Below, piece by piece: positions 24,676 to 33,585 of a stretch of 64,000 nucleotides of DNA. A program made the translations under genes and the position numbers. This DNA is from Nocardioides rubriscoriae. GTDB taxonomy: Bacteria; Actinomycetota; Actinomycetes; Propionibacteriales; Nocardioidaceae. Numbering within the stretch: the first letter of the stretch is position 1; each line of letters opens with the position of its first letter. The notes beneath the pieces are model-generated. The model was not told the DNA's origin and searched no databases. It was given only the letters and a program-made list of their open reading frames with translations. Location of the stretch: positions 62,001-126,000 of the forward strand of contig NZ_VIYJ01000003.1 in assembly GCF_008087085.1 (NCBI RefSeq). Direction: 5' to 3'.

Positions 24676-25326
24676 ATGCCCGCCATCCTCTTCGGATCGA
24701 TCAGCACCCTGGCTGACACGTCCGAGATCCAGCGCGACGCGTTCAACCGCGCGTTCGCCGAGCACGGCCTCGACTGGACCTGGGACCAGGAGGAGTACGC
24801 CGGACTCCTCGGCTCCAACGGCGGTCGCGACCGCGTCGCGGCCTACGCCGCCGACCGCGGCGAGACCGTCGACGCCGACGCCGTGCACGCGACCAAGTCG
24901 CGGATCTACCAGGAGACGTTGCGCTCCACCGACGTCGCCCCGCGCGCGGGTGTCGTCGAGACCTTCCGCTCCGCCAAGGAGCAGGGCCTCAAGGTCGGCC
25001 TGGTCACCACCACCTCGGCCGACAACGTGGCCGCCCTGGGCGACGCCCTGGCCGGCAAGGTCGACTTCGCCGAGTTCGACGTCGTCGTCGACGAGTCGAA
25101 GGTCGGCGCCCGCAAGCCCGACGCCGAGGCCTACTCCTACGCCCTGGCGCAGATCGGCGCCCACGCCTCCGAGGCCGTCGCGATCGAGGACAACCTGGGC
25201 GGCGTCGAGTCGGCCAAGGCCGCCGGCGTGCCGGTGGTCGCGTTCCCCAACGGCAACACCGTGACCCACGACTTCGGCGACGTACGCCGCGTGGACGCGC
25301 TCGACCTCGCGGACCTGCGCCGATGA
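24676..25326 (+). CDS. HAD-like protein lacking the nucleophile aspartate, first gene of the MAA operon
   Basis: A 216-residue protein of HAD subfamily I architecture with an N-terminal helical cap. Motif II (VGLVTTTS), motif III (A-R-K-P-D-A-E) and motif IV ([11 protein letters not shown]) are all present. But the first motif, normally F-D-x-D-G-T, reads [11 protein letters not shown]: both catalytic Asp are gone (Gly and Ile/Ser at these places). It is therefore unlikely to be a normal phosphatase. Its stop overlaps the start of the DDG synthase gene, so it probably has a role with the sugar-phosphate cyclase, for example binding sedoheptulose 7-phosphate or an accessory role (inference). 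Confidence 0.8.
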   Translation: MPAILFGSISTLADTSEIQRDAFNRAFAEHGLDWTWDQEEYAGLLGSNGGRDRVAAYAADRGETVDADAVHATKSRIYQETLRSTDVAPRAGVVETFRSAKEQGLKVGLVTTTSADNVAALGDALAGKVDFAEFDVVVDESKVGARKPDAEAYSYALAQIGAHASEAVAIEDNLGGVESAKAAGVPVVAFPNGNTVTHDFGDVRRVDALDLADLRR

Positions 25327-26537
25327 GCGCCGCGCCGACCGCGCGCCTGACCGCGACGGACAAGGCCTTCCACGTCGAGGCCTACGAGAAGATCGACTAC
25401 ACCCTGCAGTACGTCGACGGGGTCTTCGACGCCGCCAACGCCGAGCTCGCGGACGCGTTCCGCGAGCAGGGTCGCGTGCTGATGGTCATCGACGAGAACG
25501 TCCTGCGCCTGCACGGCGACCGCGCCGAGGCCTACTTCGCCGAGCACGGCATCGCCCTGACGACGGTGCCGGTGCGCATCGCCGAGACCGCCAAGTCGCT
25601 GCGCACGCTCGAGAAGATCGTCGACGCCTTCGCCGAGTTCGGTCTCAACCGCAAGGAGCGCGTGCTCATCGTCGGCGGCGGTCTGACCACCGACGTGGCC
25701 GGCTTCGCGTGCGCGACCTACAAGCGCAGCACCGACTACATCCGCATCCCCACCACGCTGATCGGCCTGATCGACGCCAGCGTGTCGATCAAGGTCGGCG
25801 CCAACCACGGCAAGCACAAGAACCGCCTGGGCGCCTACCACGCGTCCAAGCAGGTCTTCCTCGACTTCTCGCTGCTGCAGACGCTGCCGGTCGACCAGAT
25901 CCGCAACGGCATCGCCGAGATCATCAAGATCGCCGTGGTCTCCAACCTCGGCATCTTCGAGGGCCTCGAGAAGTACGCCGAGGACCTGCTGCACACGTCG
26001 TTCGGCTACGCCGAGGGTGCCGAGCACCTGCGCGAGGAGGCCGACCGGATCACCTACGACGCGATCCGCACGATGCTCGAGCTCGAGGTGCCCAACCTGC
26101 ACGAGCTCGACCTCGACCGGGTCATCGCCTACGGCCACACCTGGAGCCCGACGCTCGAGCTGACGCCCGACCCGCCGCTGTTCCACGGCCACGCGATCAG
26201 CGTCGACATGGCGTTCTCGGCGACCCTGGCCGAGCAGCAGGGTCACATCACGACCGCCGACCGCGACCGGATCCTCGGCCTGTTCAGCGCGGTGGGCCTG
26301 GCGATCGACAGCCCGTTCTTCACCCCCGAGCTGCTCGAGAAGGCCACGCCGTCGATCATGCAGACGCGCGACGGCAAGCTGCGCGCCGCCGTACCGAAGC
26401 CGATCGGCACCTGCCACTTCCTCAGCGACCTCACCGTCGCCGACCTCGTGCGGGTGCTGGGCGAGCACAAGAAGATCTGTGCCGGCTACCCGCGCGGTGG
26501 CGAGGGCGTGGAGCAGTACACGGCGCGCGAGTCGTGA
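25323..26537 (+). CDS. mysA: 2-demethyl-4-deoxygadusol synthase (sedoheptulose 7-phosphate cyclase)
   Basis: A 404-residue member of the dehydroquinate-synthase superfamily. It has the NAD-binding [16 protein letters not shown], then [32 protein letters not shown], and metal ligands in E-I-I-K, Y-G-H-T-W and F-H-G-H-A. These are the features of sugar-phosphate cyclases using sedoheptulose 7-phosphate. The DDGS assignment over EEVS or 2-epi-valiolone enzymes rests on the following O-methyltransferase, ATP-grasp and D-Ala-ligase-like genes, the canonical mycosporine order. ATGA overlap with the HAD gene; GTGA overlap downstream. Confidence 0.92.
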   Translation: MSAAPTARLTATDKAFHVEAYEKIDYTLQYVDGVFDAANAELADAFREQGRVLMVIDENVLRLHGDRAEAYFAEHGIALTTVPVRIAETAKSLRTLEKIVDAFAEFGLNRKERVLIVGGGLTTDVAGFACATYKRSTDYIRIPTTLIGLIDASVSIKVGANHGKHKNRLGAYHASKQVFLDFSLLQTLPVDQIRNGIAEIIKIAVVSNLGIFEGLEKYAEDLLHTSFGYAEGAEHLREEADRITYDAIRTMLELEVPNLHELDLDRVIAYGHTWSPTLELTPDPPLFHGHAISVDMAFSATLAEQQGHITTADRDRILGLFSAVGLAIDSPFFTPELLEKATPSIMQTRDGKLRAAVPKPIGTCHFLSDLTVADLVRVLGEHKKICAGYPRGGEGVEQYTARES

Positions 26538-27319
26538 CCGTCGCGGCAGCACGTCCGGTGACCCCGGTCGGGATCGCCGCGGCGCTCCTCACCTCCGTCG
26601 AGTCCCGGCTCGACGGAGCGGACCCGGACGTGCTCGCCGACCTCGCCCGCGCCCGCACCCTGCTCCACGGCCTCGACGACTACGTGGCCCGGTGCACCTC
26701 GCCGGCCTCACCCGCCCTGGTGGCGCTCGAGGACCGCACCCGCGCCGAGCCGTGGGAGGGCCACCTGGAGCAGGAGATGCTCTCCGGCCACGTCGAGGGC
26801 GCGTTCCTGCGGATGCTGGTGGCGATCACGGGAGCCCGGCGGGTGCTCGAGATCGGCATGTTCACCGGCTACTCGGCGCTCGCGATGGCCGAGGCCATGC
26901 CCGCCGACGCCCACCTGGTCGCCTGCGAGCTCGACGACCGCGCGGCGGCGATCGCCCGTGAGGGCTTCGCGGCCTCGCCGGCCGGCGGCCTGATCGACGT
27001 CCGGGTGGGCCCGGCCGCCGACTCGCTGCGCCAGCTCGGCGCCGACGGGGAGTGGTTCGACCTGGTCTTCATCGACGCCGACAAGGCCGGGTACGCCGAC
27101 TACCTCGACCTGCTGCTCGACCTCGACCTCCTCGCCCCGGGCGCGGTCGTGTGCGTCGACAACACCCTGCTGCAGGGCGAGCCCTGGGCGTCGCTGTCGC
27201 CGACCACCAACGGCGCCGCGATCGCCGCCTTCAACGCCCGCGTCGCCGCCGACGACCGGCTGGAGCAGGTGCTGCTGCCGCTGCGCGACGGCGTGACGCT
27301 CATCCGGCGCGTCTCGTGA
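26534..27319 (+). CDS. mysB: Demethyl-4-deoxygadusol O-methyltransferase
   Basis: A 261-residue SAM-dependent methyltransferase of the caffeoyl-CoA OMT-like class: [20 protein letters not shown] (SAM site), [22 protein letters not shown] (metal site) and [10 protein letters not shown]. In mycosporine biosynthesis the MysB step gives 4-deoxygadusol. It starts at a GTG overlapping the mysA stop, and its own stop overlaps the mysC start, so translation of the three genes is coupled. Confidence 0.9.
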   Translation: MTVAAARPVTPVGIAAALLTSVESRLDGADPDVLADLARARTLLHGLDDYVARCTSPASPALVALEDRTRAEPWEGHLEQEMLSGHVEGAFLRMLVAITGARRVLEIGMFTGYSALAMAEAMPADAHLVACELDDRAAAIAREGFAASPAGGLIDVRVGPAADSLRQLGADGEWFDLVFIDADKAGYADYLDLLLDLDLLAPGAVVCVDNTLLQGEPWASLSPTTNGAAIAAFNARVAADDRLEQVLLPLRDGVTLIRRVS

Positions 27320-28632
27320 CCCTCGTCGCGACCACCGCCGCGCGTGCGAGGTCGCTCGCCGCGATCGCGTTGCTCGAGGCGACGCTGCCGATCAACCTGG
27401 CGCTGGTGGGCGCGGCGGTGCTGCGGCGTGGTTCGCGACCGGCCGTGCCGGGCGGCGAGCGTCGTACGGTGCTCGTCAGCGGCGGCAAGATGACCAAGGC
27501 GCTCGTGCTGGCGCGGTTGTTCCATGCCGCGGGGCACCGGGTCGTGCTGGTCGAGACCGCGCGCTACCGGCTGACCGGCCACCGGTTCAGCAACGCCGTC
27601 GACGCCTTCCACGTGGTGCCCGACCTCACCTCCCCCGACTATGCCGACGCCTTGCTCCGCATCGTCAAGGAGGAGGGCGTCGACGTGTGGGTGCCGGTGT
27701 CGAGCCCGGCGTCGAGCCTGCCCGAGGCGCAGGCCGCCGAGCTGCTCGACGGCCACTGCGAGGTCGTGCACCTCGACACCGACGCGCTGCGCCGCGTCGA
27801 CGACAAGCACGCCTTCGCCGAGATGGCGGCCGCGGTCGGCCTGCCGGTGCCGGCGACGCACCGGATCACCGATCCCCGGCAGGTGCTCGACTTCGACTTC
27901 GCCGCCCACCCCGGGCCGTGGGTGCTCAAGAGCATCCCCTACGACCCGGTGCGCCGTCTCGACCTCACGCCGCTGCCGCGCCCGACCCCGGCCGAGACGG
28001 CCGCGTTCGTGCGCGACCTGCCGATCTCGCCCGAGCAGCCGTGGATCCTGCAGGAGCTGCTGGCCGGCACCGAGTGGTGCACCCACGGCACCGCTCGCGA
28101 CGGCCGGCTCCTGGTCTGGGCGTGCTGCCGGTCCTCGGCCTGGCAGCTGACCTACGAGCAGGTCGAGCACCCCGTGATCCGCGACTGGGTGGAGCGGTTC
28201 GTGGCGGCGTACGGCCTGACCGGGCAGGTGTCCTTCGACTTCATGGAGGCGTCCGACGGCACCGTGCGGGCCATCGAGTGCAACCCGCGCACCCACTCCG
28301 CGATCACCCTGCTGGCCGGGCGTCCCGAGGTCGCCGCGGCCTACCTCGACGACGACGCCGACCCGGTCGAGCCGCCGCTGGGCGGGCGCCCGACCTACTG
28401 GCTGCACCACGAGCTGTGGCAGGCCCTGCGCCACCCCTCGACCGCGCCGGGGCGGCTGCGCACCATCGCGCGCGGCACCGAGGCGGTCCTCGACGGCCAC
28501 GACCCGCTGCCCTTCCTGGCCCTGCACCACCTGCACCTGCCGTCGCTGCTGCTGGCCAACCTGCGCGCCGGGCGCCCGTGGCTCAAGGTCGACGTCAACA
28601 TCGGCAAGCTCGTCGAGCCGGCGGGGGACTGA
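27316..28632 (+). CDS. mysC: ATP-grasp ligase forming mycosporine-glycine
   Basis: A 438-residue protein. The N-terminal hydrophobic stretch (SLAAIALLEATLPINLALVGAAVL) is a feature I associate with MysC proteins. Then come a Rossmann-like substrate domain (LVSGGKMTKALVLARLFHAAGHRVVLVE) and the ATP-grasp domain (W-V-L-K-S-I-P-Y-D-P, LQELLAGTEWCTHG, A-I-E-C-N-P-R-T-H-S-A-I). MysC activates 4-deoxygadusol and joins glycine to give mycosporine-glycine. The GTG start overlaps the mysB stop. Confidence 0.9.
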   Translation: MTLVATTAARARSLAAIALLEATLPINLALVGAAVLRRGSRPAVPGGERRTVLVSGGKMTKALVLARLFHAAGHRVVLVETARYRLTGHRFSNAVDAFHVVPDLTSPDYADALLRIVKEEGVDVWVPVSSPASSLPEAQAAELLDGHCEVVHLDTDALRRVDDKHAFAEMAAAVGLPVPATHRITDPRQVLDFDFAAHPGPWVLKSIPYDPVRRLDLTPLPRPTPAETAAFVRDLPISPEQPWILQELLAGTEWCTHGTARDGRLLVWACCRSSAWQLTYEQVEHPVIRDWVERFVAAYGLTGQVSFDFMEASDGTVRAIECNPRTHSAITLLAGRPEVAAAYLDDDADPVEPPLGGRPTYWLHHELWQALRHPSTAPGRLRTIARGTEAVLDGHDPLPFLALHHLHLPSLLLANLRAGRPWLKVDVNIGKLVEPAGD

Positions 28633-28634
28633 GC

Positions 28635-29663
28635 ATGCGCTACCTCCACCTGACCGGCTCGGCCGTCGACCCGCTGCTCGACGACGTCTCCCGGCTCTAC
28701 TCCCGTGGCTGCCTCGACGCCGTGGCCGCGCGCGGGGGCGGCGACGAGCACGTCGTCGCCCACGTCTCGCCGGGCGGTGCGTGGCGCTTCCCCGCTGCGC
28801 TCGACGACGAGGCGCTCGCCGCTGCTCCCGCCCTGTCGTTGGCCGAGGCGATCGCCCACCTCGACGGGCTCGACGTCGACGTCGCGCTGCCGCAGATGTT
28901 CTGTCGGCCCGGCATGACGACGTACCGCTCGCTGCTCGACCTGCTCGAGATCCCCTACGTCGGCAACCGCCCCGACGTGATGGCCGTCGGCGCCGACAAG
29001 CCGCGCGCCTCGGCCGTCGTGGGTGCGGCCGGGGTCGCTGTCCCGGCCTCGCAGGTGGTGCGGCCCGGCGACCCGCTGCGCCTCGAGCTGCCGGTGGTGG
29101 TCAAGCCCGCCGACGCCGACAACTCCCTGGGCCTCACGCTGGTCCGCGAGGCCGCGGCCTTCGACGAGGCCGTACGGCTGGCCTGCGAGCACAGCGACCG
29201 CGCACTGGTGGAGACCTTCGTCGAGCTGGGCCGCGAGGTGCGCTGCGGGGTCGTGGAGACCCCAGAGGGGCTGGTCTGCCTGCCGCTGGAGGAGTATGCC
29301 GTCGACGCCACCACCAAGCCGGTGCGCGACCACGCCGACAAGCTCGCCCGTGACGAGAGCGGTGATCTCGGTCTGGTCGCCAAGGACGCCGCGCACGCCT
29401 GGGTCGTCGACCCGGCCGACCCCGTGACCGGCCCTGTGCAGCAGGCCGCGCTGCTCGCCTACGCGGCGCTCGGCTGCCGCCACCACGGGCTCTTCGACTT
29501 CCGCGTCGACCCTGGTGGGCAGCCTTACTTCCTGGAGGCCTCGCTCTACTGCTCGTTCGCCCCGACGTCCGTGGTCGTGGTGATGGCCGAGGCGGCGGGC
29601 ATCAAGCTCCTCGACCTGTTGGACCTGTCCGTGCGCCAAGCGATCCCCGAGGTGGCCCGATGA
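28635..29663 (+). CDS. mysD: D-Ala-D-Ala ligase-like enzyme adding the second amino acid
   Basis: This 342-residue ATP-grasp protein resembles Ddl enzymes: LPQMFCRPGMTTYRSLLDLL, IPYVGNRPDVMAVGADK, VVVKPADADNSLGLTLV, LVETFVELGREVRCGV and FDFRVDPGGQPYFLEASLYC. In mycosporine clusters MysD condenses an amino acid (often Ser, Thr or another) with mycosporine-glycine, giving an imine such as shinorine or porphyra-334; which amino acid is used here cannot be read from sequence. The ATG lies 2 nt after the mysC stop; the stop overlaps the oxygenase start. Confidence 0.9.
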   Translation: MRYLHLTGSAVDPLLDDVSRLYSRGCLDAVAARGGGDEHVVAHVSPGGAWRFPAALDDEALAAAPALSLAEAIAHLDGLDVDVALPQMFCRPGMTTYRSLLDLLEIPYVGNRPDVMAVGADKPRASAVVGAAGVAVPASQVVRPGDPLRLELPVVVKPADADNSLGLTLVREAAAFDEAVRLACEHSDRALVETFVELGREVRCGVVETPEGLVCLPLEEYAVDATTKPVRDHADKLARDESGDLGLVAKDAAHAWVVDPADPVTGPVQQAALLAYAALGCRHHGLFDFRVDPGGQPYFLEASLYCSFAPTSVVVVMAEAAGIKLLDLLDLSVRQAIPEVAR

Positions 29664-30460
29664 CCGACGTGAAGACCGACGTGAAGACCGACGTGCTCGA
29701 CCCGATCGGCGTCCGGGTGACCGGCGTCCAGGTCGCCGACGACCCGACCGCCCTGGTGCCGGTGCTGCGCGGGCTGCTCGCCGAGCACGGCGTCGCGGTG
29801 CTGCCGGGCCAGGTGCTCGACGACCACGCGTTCCTGGCCTTCCTGCGTGGCTTCGGCGACCTGGCCTTCACCGCGGGCGAGACCCCGCTCGACGGGTTCC
29901 CCGACCTCAACGTGATCAGCAACGTCGGGCGGTGGGGCACCGACGCGCCGCCCAAGAGCTCCTTCCACGTCGACACCAGCTATGTCTCCACGCCCCCGGC
30001 CTACACCGCGCTGCGGGCGGTGACGGTGCCCGCGCAGGGCGGCGCCACCCAGTTCACCAACCAGTACGCCGCCGCCGCGACGCTCCCCGACGACCTGCGC
30101 CGCCGGGTCGAGGGCCGCGCGATCACCCACGTCGTCACCGGGGTCGACGCCGACGCCGGCGGCGAGACCGAGGCCGCGCACCCGATCCTGCGACCCCACC
30201 CCGTCACCGGTCGCGAGTCGCTCTACCTCACCACCCCGGCGCGCTGCGCGTCGGTGAGCGGCCTCGACCAGGCCGAGTCCGACGCGCTGGTGGCCGAGCT
30301 GTTCGCCCACTCGACCCGCCCCGACAACACCTACGACCACGCCTGGGCGCCCGAGGACCTCGTGATCTGGGACAACGCCTGCGTCCTGCACCGCGCCGAC
30401 CACGCCGGTGTCGTGGGCGACCGGGTGATGCACCGCGGCATGGTGGCGTCGTACGGATGA
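29660..30460 (+). CDS. TauD/TfdA-type Fe(II)/2-oxoglutarate oxygenase in the MAA operon
   Basis: A 266-residue dioxygenase. The facial triad is His103-x-Asp105 in SFHVDTSY and His244 in IWDNACVLHRADH, with the 2OG-binding arginine in VMHRGMVASYG. The overall pattern (LAEHGVAVLPGQ, LYLTTPARCASVSGL) is TauD/TfdA. Mycosporine clusters may carry an oxygenase MysH that turns imine MAAs into palythines; this enzyme may fill that role or hydroxylate another position (inference). The N-terminus has a threefold T-D-V-K repeat encoded by tandem 15-nt DNA repeats (29660-29700), which may move the real start downstream. Confidence 0.85.
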   Translation: MTDVKTDVKTDVLDPIGVRVTGVQVADDPTALVPVLRGLLAEHGVAVLPGQVLDDHAFLAFLRGFGDLAFTAGETPLDGFPDLNVISNVGRWGTDAPPKSSFHVDTSYVSTPPAYTALRAVTVPAQGGATQFTNQYAAAATLPDDLRRRVEGRAITHVVTGVDADAGGETEAAHPILRPHPVTGRESLYLTTPARCASVSGLDQAESDALVAELFAHSTRPDNTYDHAWAPEDLVIWDNACVLHRADHAGVVGDRVMHRGMVASYG

Positions 30461-31494
30461 GCCAGGCCGCCGAACGGCTCCGCGACCCCGCAGCCGTCCC
30501 CACCCCCACCCTCGCCCGCACCGACCGCGCCGTCCCGCTCCACCTCGTGCTGGGCGACTCCTCGCACGGTGTCGCCCGCTATGCCGGCGAGGTCGCCTCC
30601 GCGTGCGGGGCCGGCGTCGTGCGCGACCTCGTGACCGCTGCCGCCCACGACGGGCCGGTTCACCTGCATCTCACCGACCGACTCCTCGGGCCCACCCCCG
30701 ACGACGCGGCTCGCGCGGTCGAGCGGCTGGCCGGTGCCGTCGCGCTCACCGTGACGCTGCACGACGTGCCACAGCCGACCGACGGGCCGGTGTTCGAGGC
30801 CCGCGCGGCGGCGTACGGCCGGATCGTGCGCGCGGTGCGGGCCTGGGCGACCAGCTCCCACCACGAGCACGACCTGGTCACGCGGTGGTGCGCCCCCGAG
30901 GCCCGCGGCGCGGTGGTGCCGCTGCCGGTGGACCGCTCGCCGCAGGCGGGCCTGGTGCCCCTCGACCTCGAGCCGGTGCTCGGCGTCTTCGGCTTCGTCT
31001 ACCCCGGCAAGGGCCACCGCGAGGTCGTGCGGGCCGCCGCCCGGCTGTGCCGCGACGGCACCCCGGCGCGCGTGCGGGTCATCGGGCGCGCGGCCGACGG
31101 CCACGCCGACGAGGTCGCCGACCTCTGCCGCATCGCCTCGGCCCTGGGGGTCTCGATCGAGGTGACCGGGCACCTGCCCGACGACGAGGTCGCAGCGGCC
31201 CTGCGGTCGGTGGCGGTGCCGGTGGTGGCCCACCGCAACGTCTCGGCCTCGGGCAGCCTCAATTCCTGGCTCGCCGCCGGGCGCCGCCCGCTCGTGCGTG
31301 ACGGCGCCTACGCCCGCGAGATGGCGGCGCTACGCGCGGGGACGCTGACGCTGTTTCGTGACGACACGCTGGCCGAACGGGTCGCCGACGCCCTGCGCCG
31401 CCCCGAGACCACCTGGACCCGGCCGGGGCTCGACCTGGCCCCGCACCTGCCCGACGTCGCGCTGGCCTACCAGGAGTGGTGGCGCACCACGTGA
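30457..31494 (+). CDS. Glycosyltransferase (GT-B, GT4-like) in the MAA operon
   Basis: A 345-residue GT-B-like protein. The C-terminal half shows LGVFGFVYPGKGHREVVRAA, R-V-R-V-I-G-R-A, and I-E-V-T-G-H-L-P-D-D-E-V-A-A-A-L-R-S, the order of GT1/GT4 nucleotide-sugar-binding domains. The usual E-x-x-x-x-x-E donor motif is weak (SASGSLNSWLAAGRRPLVRD). It overlaps the oxygenase stop (ATGA), so it belongs to the same transcript as mysA-D. Glycosylation of the mycosporine is the obvious hypothesis; a capsular target is the alternative. Confidence 0.75.
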   Translation: MSQAAERLRDPAAVPTPTLARTDRAVPLHLVLGDSSHGVARYAGEVASACGAGVVRDLVTAAAHDGPVHLHLTDRLLGPTPDDAARAVERLAGAVALTVTLHDVPQPTDGPVFEARAAAYGRIVRAVRAWATSSHHEHDLVTRWCAPEARGAVVPLPVDRSPQAGLVPLDLEPVLGVFGFVYPGKGHREVVRAAARLCRDGTPARVRVIGRAADGHADEVADLCRIASALGVSIEVTGHLPDDEVAAALRSVAVPVVAHRNVSASGSLNSWLAAGRRPLVRDGAYAREMAALRAGTLTLFRDDTLAERVADALRRPETTWTRPGLDLAPHLPDVALAYQEWWRTT

Positions 31495-32708
31495 GGCCGC
31501 CCCCGTTCGGCGGCACGGTCACCGGCAACCGGTGGGACCTCGCGGGTCCGGCCGTGCCGGGGCTGCGCGTGTCGGTGGTCGTCAGCCACTTCGAGCAGCC
31601 ACAGGAGCTGGCGCGCACCCTGGCGGCGCTCGGGGCCCAGACGAGACCGCCGGACGAGGTGGTGGTGACCGACGACGGCTCGGCCGTCGCGCCCACGGTG
31701 CCGGACGGCGTACGGCTGGTGCGGCAGGACGACCGCGGCTTCCGGGTCGCGGCCGCCCGCAACCGGGGGGTCGAGGCCACCACCGGCGAGCTGCTGGTGC
31801 TGCTCGACGCCGACACGACCCCCGAGCCCGGCTGCGTCGAGGCGCTGGCCGACCTGCCGTCGCGGCTGCCCGAGTGCCTGGTCGTCGGCCGCCGCCGCCA
31901 CGCGTCGTACGCCGCCGACGGGTCGCGCACCGAGCTGCCCGAGCCGGCCTGGCTGACCGAGGCCTACGCCGCCTCGAGCGAGCTGCTCGACGCCGACGAG
32001 ACGAGCCACCGCTTCGTGATCGGCGCGATCGTCGGGTGCAGCCGCTGGTGGTGGGACGAGCTGGGTGGCTGCGACGAGTCGTTCACGGCCTACGGCGGCG
32101 AGGACTGGGACCTCGCCGCACGCTCCTGGCGCCACGGCGGGCTGGTCGCCCACCGGCGCGACGCGGTGGCGTGGCACGACGGCCCCGACGCCGGGGCCCG
32201 CTCGCGGTCCGACGCAGCGCTGCTCGGCGAGACCGTGGCGATCGCCGACCACGTCGCCGTGCCCGGCACCGGGTGGCGCGGCCTGGTGCGCGGACCGGCC
32301 GACCTCGTGGTGTCGTGCGCGCCGGTGATGACGCCGACCGAGCTGCTGGTCACCGTCGACGGCCTGTGGGCGGCGGTGCCGACCGCGCGGGTGGTGCTGT
32401 CGGCCGAGCACCGTGCCCTCGTGGGCGACGACCCGCGGCTCGTGCCCGGGGTGCCGGACGAGGCGCGCCTGCACCTCGACCTGCGGCACGGGGCGCTGGG
32501 GGACTGGCGGGCGGCCGTCGGGAGCCTCGACGGTCACGCCCACCGTGACCTCGGGGTCGGCACCCTGACCGACCTGCGGCTCGCACGGCGCGCCGAGCGG
32601 TGGGGGCGCCTCGAGCTGGCGCCCGTGCACCCGGTCGCCGACGAGCACCTGACGCCGTGGGCTCCGCGGCACACGCTCGAGGCGTGGCTGGGCGGCTGGG
32701 CGCGGTGA
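31491..32708 (+). CDS. GT2-family glycosyltransferase (galactosyltransferase-like C-terminal region)
   Basis: A 405-residue protein. Residues 20-240 form a GT-A domain (RVSVVVSHFEQPQELARTL, VVVTDDGSA, AAARNRGVEATTGELLVLLDADTTPEPG). GCDESFTAYGGEDWDLAAR is the C-terminal galactosyltransferase-type signature. The last 150 residues are an extra domain without recognised similarity. GTG start overlaps the preceding glycosyltransferase stop and its own stop overlaps the WcbI gene start. A related domain occurs at 60438 in this window. Confidence 0.82.
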   Translation: MRPPPFGGTVTGNRWDLAGPAVPGLRVSVVVSHFEQPQELARTLAALGAQTRPPDEVVVTDDGSAVAPTVPDGVRLVRQDDRGFRVAAARNRGVEATTGELLVLLDADTTPEPGCVEALADLPSRLPECLVVGRRRHASYAADGSRTELPEPAWLTEAYAASSELLDADETSHRFVIGAIVGCSRWWWDELGGCDESFTAYGGEDWDLAARSWRHGGLVAHRRDAVAWHDGPDAGARSRSDAALLGETVAIADHVAVPGTGWRGLVRGPADLVVSCAPVMTPTELLVTVDGLWAAVPTARVVLSAEHRALVGDDPRLVPGVPDEARLHLDLRHGALGDWRAAVGSLDGHAHRDLGVGTLTDLRLARRAERWGRLELAPVHPVADEHLTPWAPRHTLEAWLGGWAR

Positions 32709-33538
32709 CGCTGACCCTCGTGGTGCTGGGCAACTGCCAGGCTGAGTCGCTGCGGCTGCTGCTCGACGCCGACGACGTCGTCTCCCAGCGGCTGCCCCCG
32801 GTCTTCGAGCTGACCGCCGCCGACGTCGCGCCGCTGCAGGAGCTGCTGGCGCGCACCGACCTGTTCGTCGCCCAACCTGTCGGCGACGACTACCGCGGGC
32901 TGCCCGTCGGCACCCGTCAGCTGGTCGCGCACCTGCCGCCCGGGGCGCGTACCGCGCTCGTCCCGCCGGTCCGCTACGCCGGCCTGCACCCCTACCACCT
33001 GCTGGTGCACCCACCCGGGCTCGAGAAGCCTGACCCGCCCGTCGCGCCGTACCACGACGTCCGCACGATCCTCGCCGCCGCCGGTCTGCCGCCCCTGCCG
33101 CCGTTGACGGTCTCGGCCGTCCGGGCGGTCGCCGAGGCCTCGGTCGCCGAGCTCGCCCGCCGCGAGGCCGTCCACGACACCGTCCGGGTCAGCGACCTGC
33201 TCGCCGCTCCCGTCGCCGACTCGATGCGCACCATCAACCACCCCGGCAACACCGTCCTCGAGCCGCTGGCCGCGCGCGTGCGGTCGGCGCTCGGCCTGCC
33301 CCCGCGCCCGCCCGGCGTACGACGACCGCTGCTGACGTCGATCCACGCACCGCTGCTGCCCGAGGTGGTCGCGGCGCACGCGCTGTCGGCATCACCGACG
33401 TCGGTCTGGACGGTCGACGGGGAGCCGGTCACCACCGATGCGGTGACGGCGGCCCACCGGCAGTGGTACGCCGCGCGCCCCGAGATGCTGGCGGCCGCGC
33501 TCGAGCGGGCCGCGCCGCTCGTCGACCTGCTGCGATGA
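32705..33538 (+). CDS. WcbI-type polysaccharide biosynthesis protein (putative acyltransferase)
   Basis: A 277-residue protein whose N-terminus LVVLGNCQAESLRLLL is the characteristic nucleotide/CoA-binding start of WcbI proteins, known from capsule clusters and reported to bind CoA. A later HPGN segment (TINHPGNTVLEPLAARV) carries the family's conserved His. It likely acylates or otherwise modifies a sugar. It is the last gene of the overlapping chain that begins with the HAD gene at 24676 and is followed by a strong terminator. Confidence 0.75.
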   Translation: MTLTLVVLGNCQAESLRLLLDADDVVSQRLPPVFELTAADVAPLQELLARTDLFVAQPVGDDYRGLPVGTRQLVAHLPPGARTALVPPVRYAGLHPYHLLVHPPGLEKPDPPVAPYHDVRTILAAAGLPPLPPLTVSAVRAVAEASVAELARREAVHDTVRVSDLLAAPVADSMRTINHPGNTVLEPLAARVRSALGLPPRPPGVRRPLLTSIHAPLLPEVVAAHALSASPTSVWTVDGEPVTTDAVTAAHRQWYAARPEMLAAALERAAPLVDLLR

Positions 33539-33541
33539 CGA

Positions 33542-33570
33542 ACCGCCCCGGCCGAGACGGCCGGGGCGGT
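33542..33570. terminator. Bidirectional terminator after the MAA operon
   Basis: ACCGCCCCGGCCG, loop AGA, then CGGCCGGGGCGGT: a perfect 13-bp stem located 4 nt after the WcbI stop and 16 nt from the convergent stop at 33586. Confidence 0.75.
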
Positions 33571-33585
33571 GTGTCGGTAGGTCGG

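Noticed and set aside
25323..26537. Plain 3-dehydroquinate synthase (shikimate pathway)
   Set aside because: The following OMT, ATP-grasp and Ddl-like genes and the [20 protein letters not shown] block indicate a sedoheptulose 7-phosphate cyclase.
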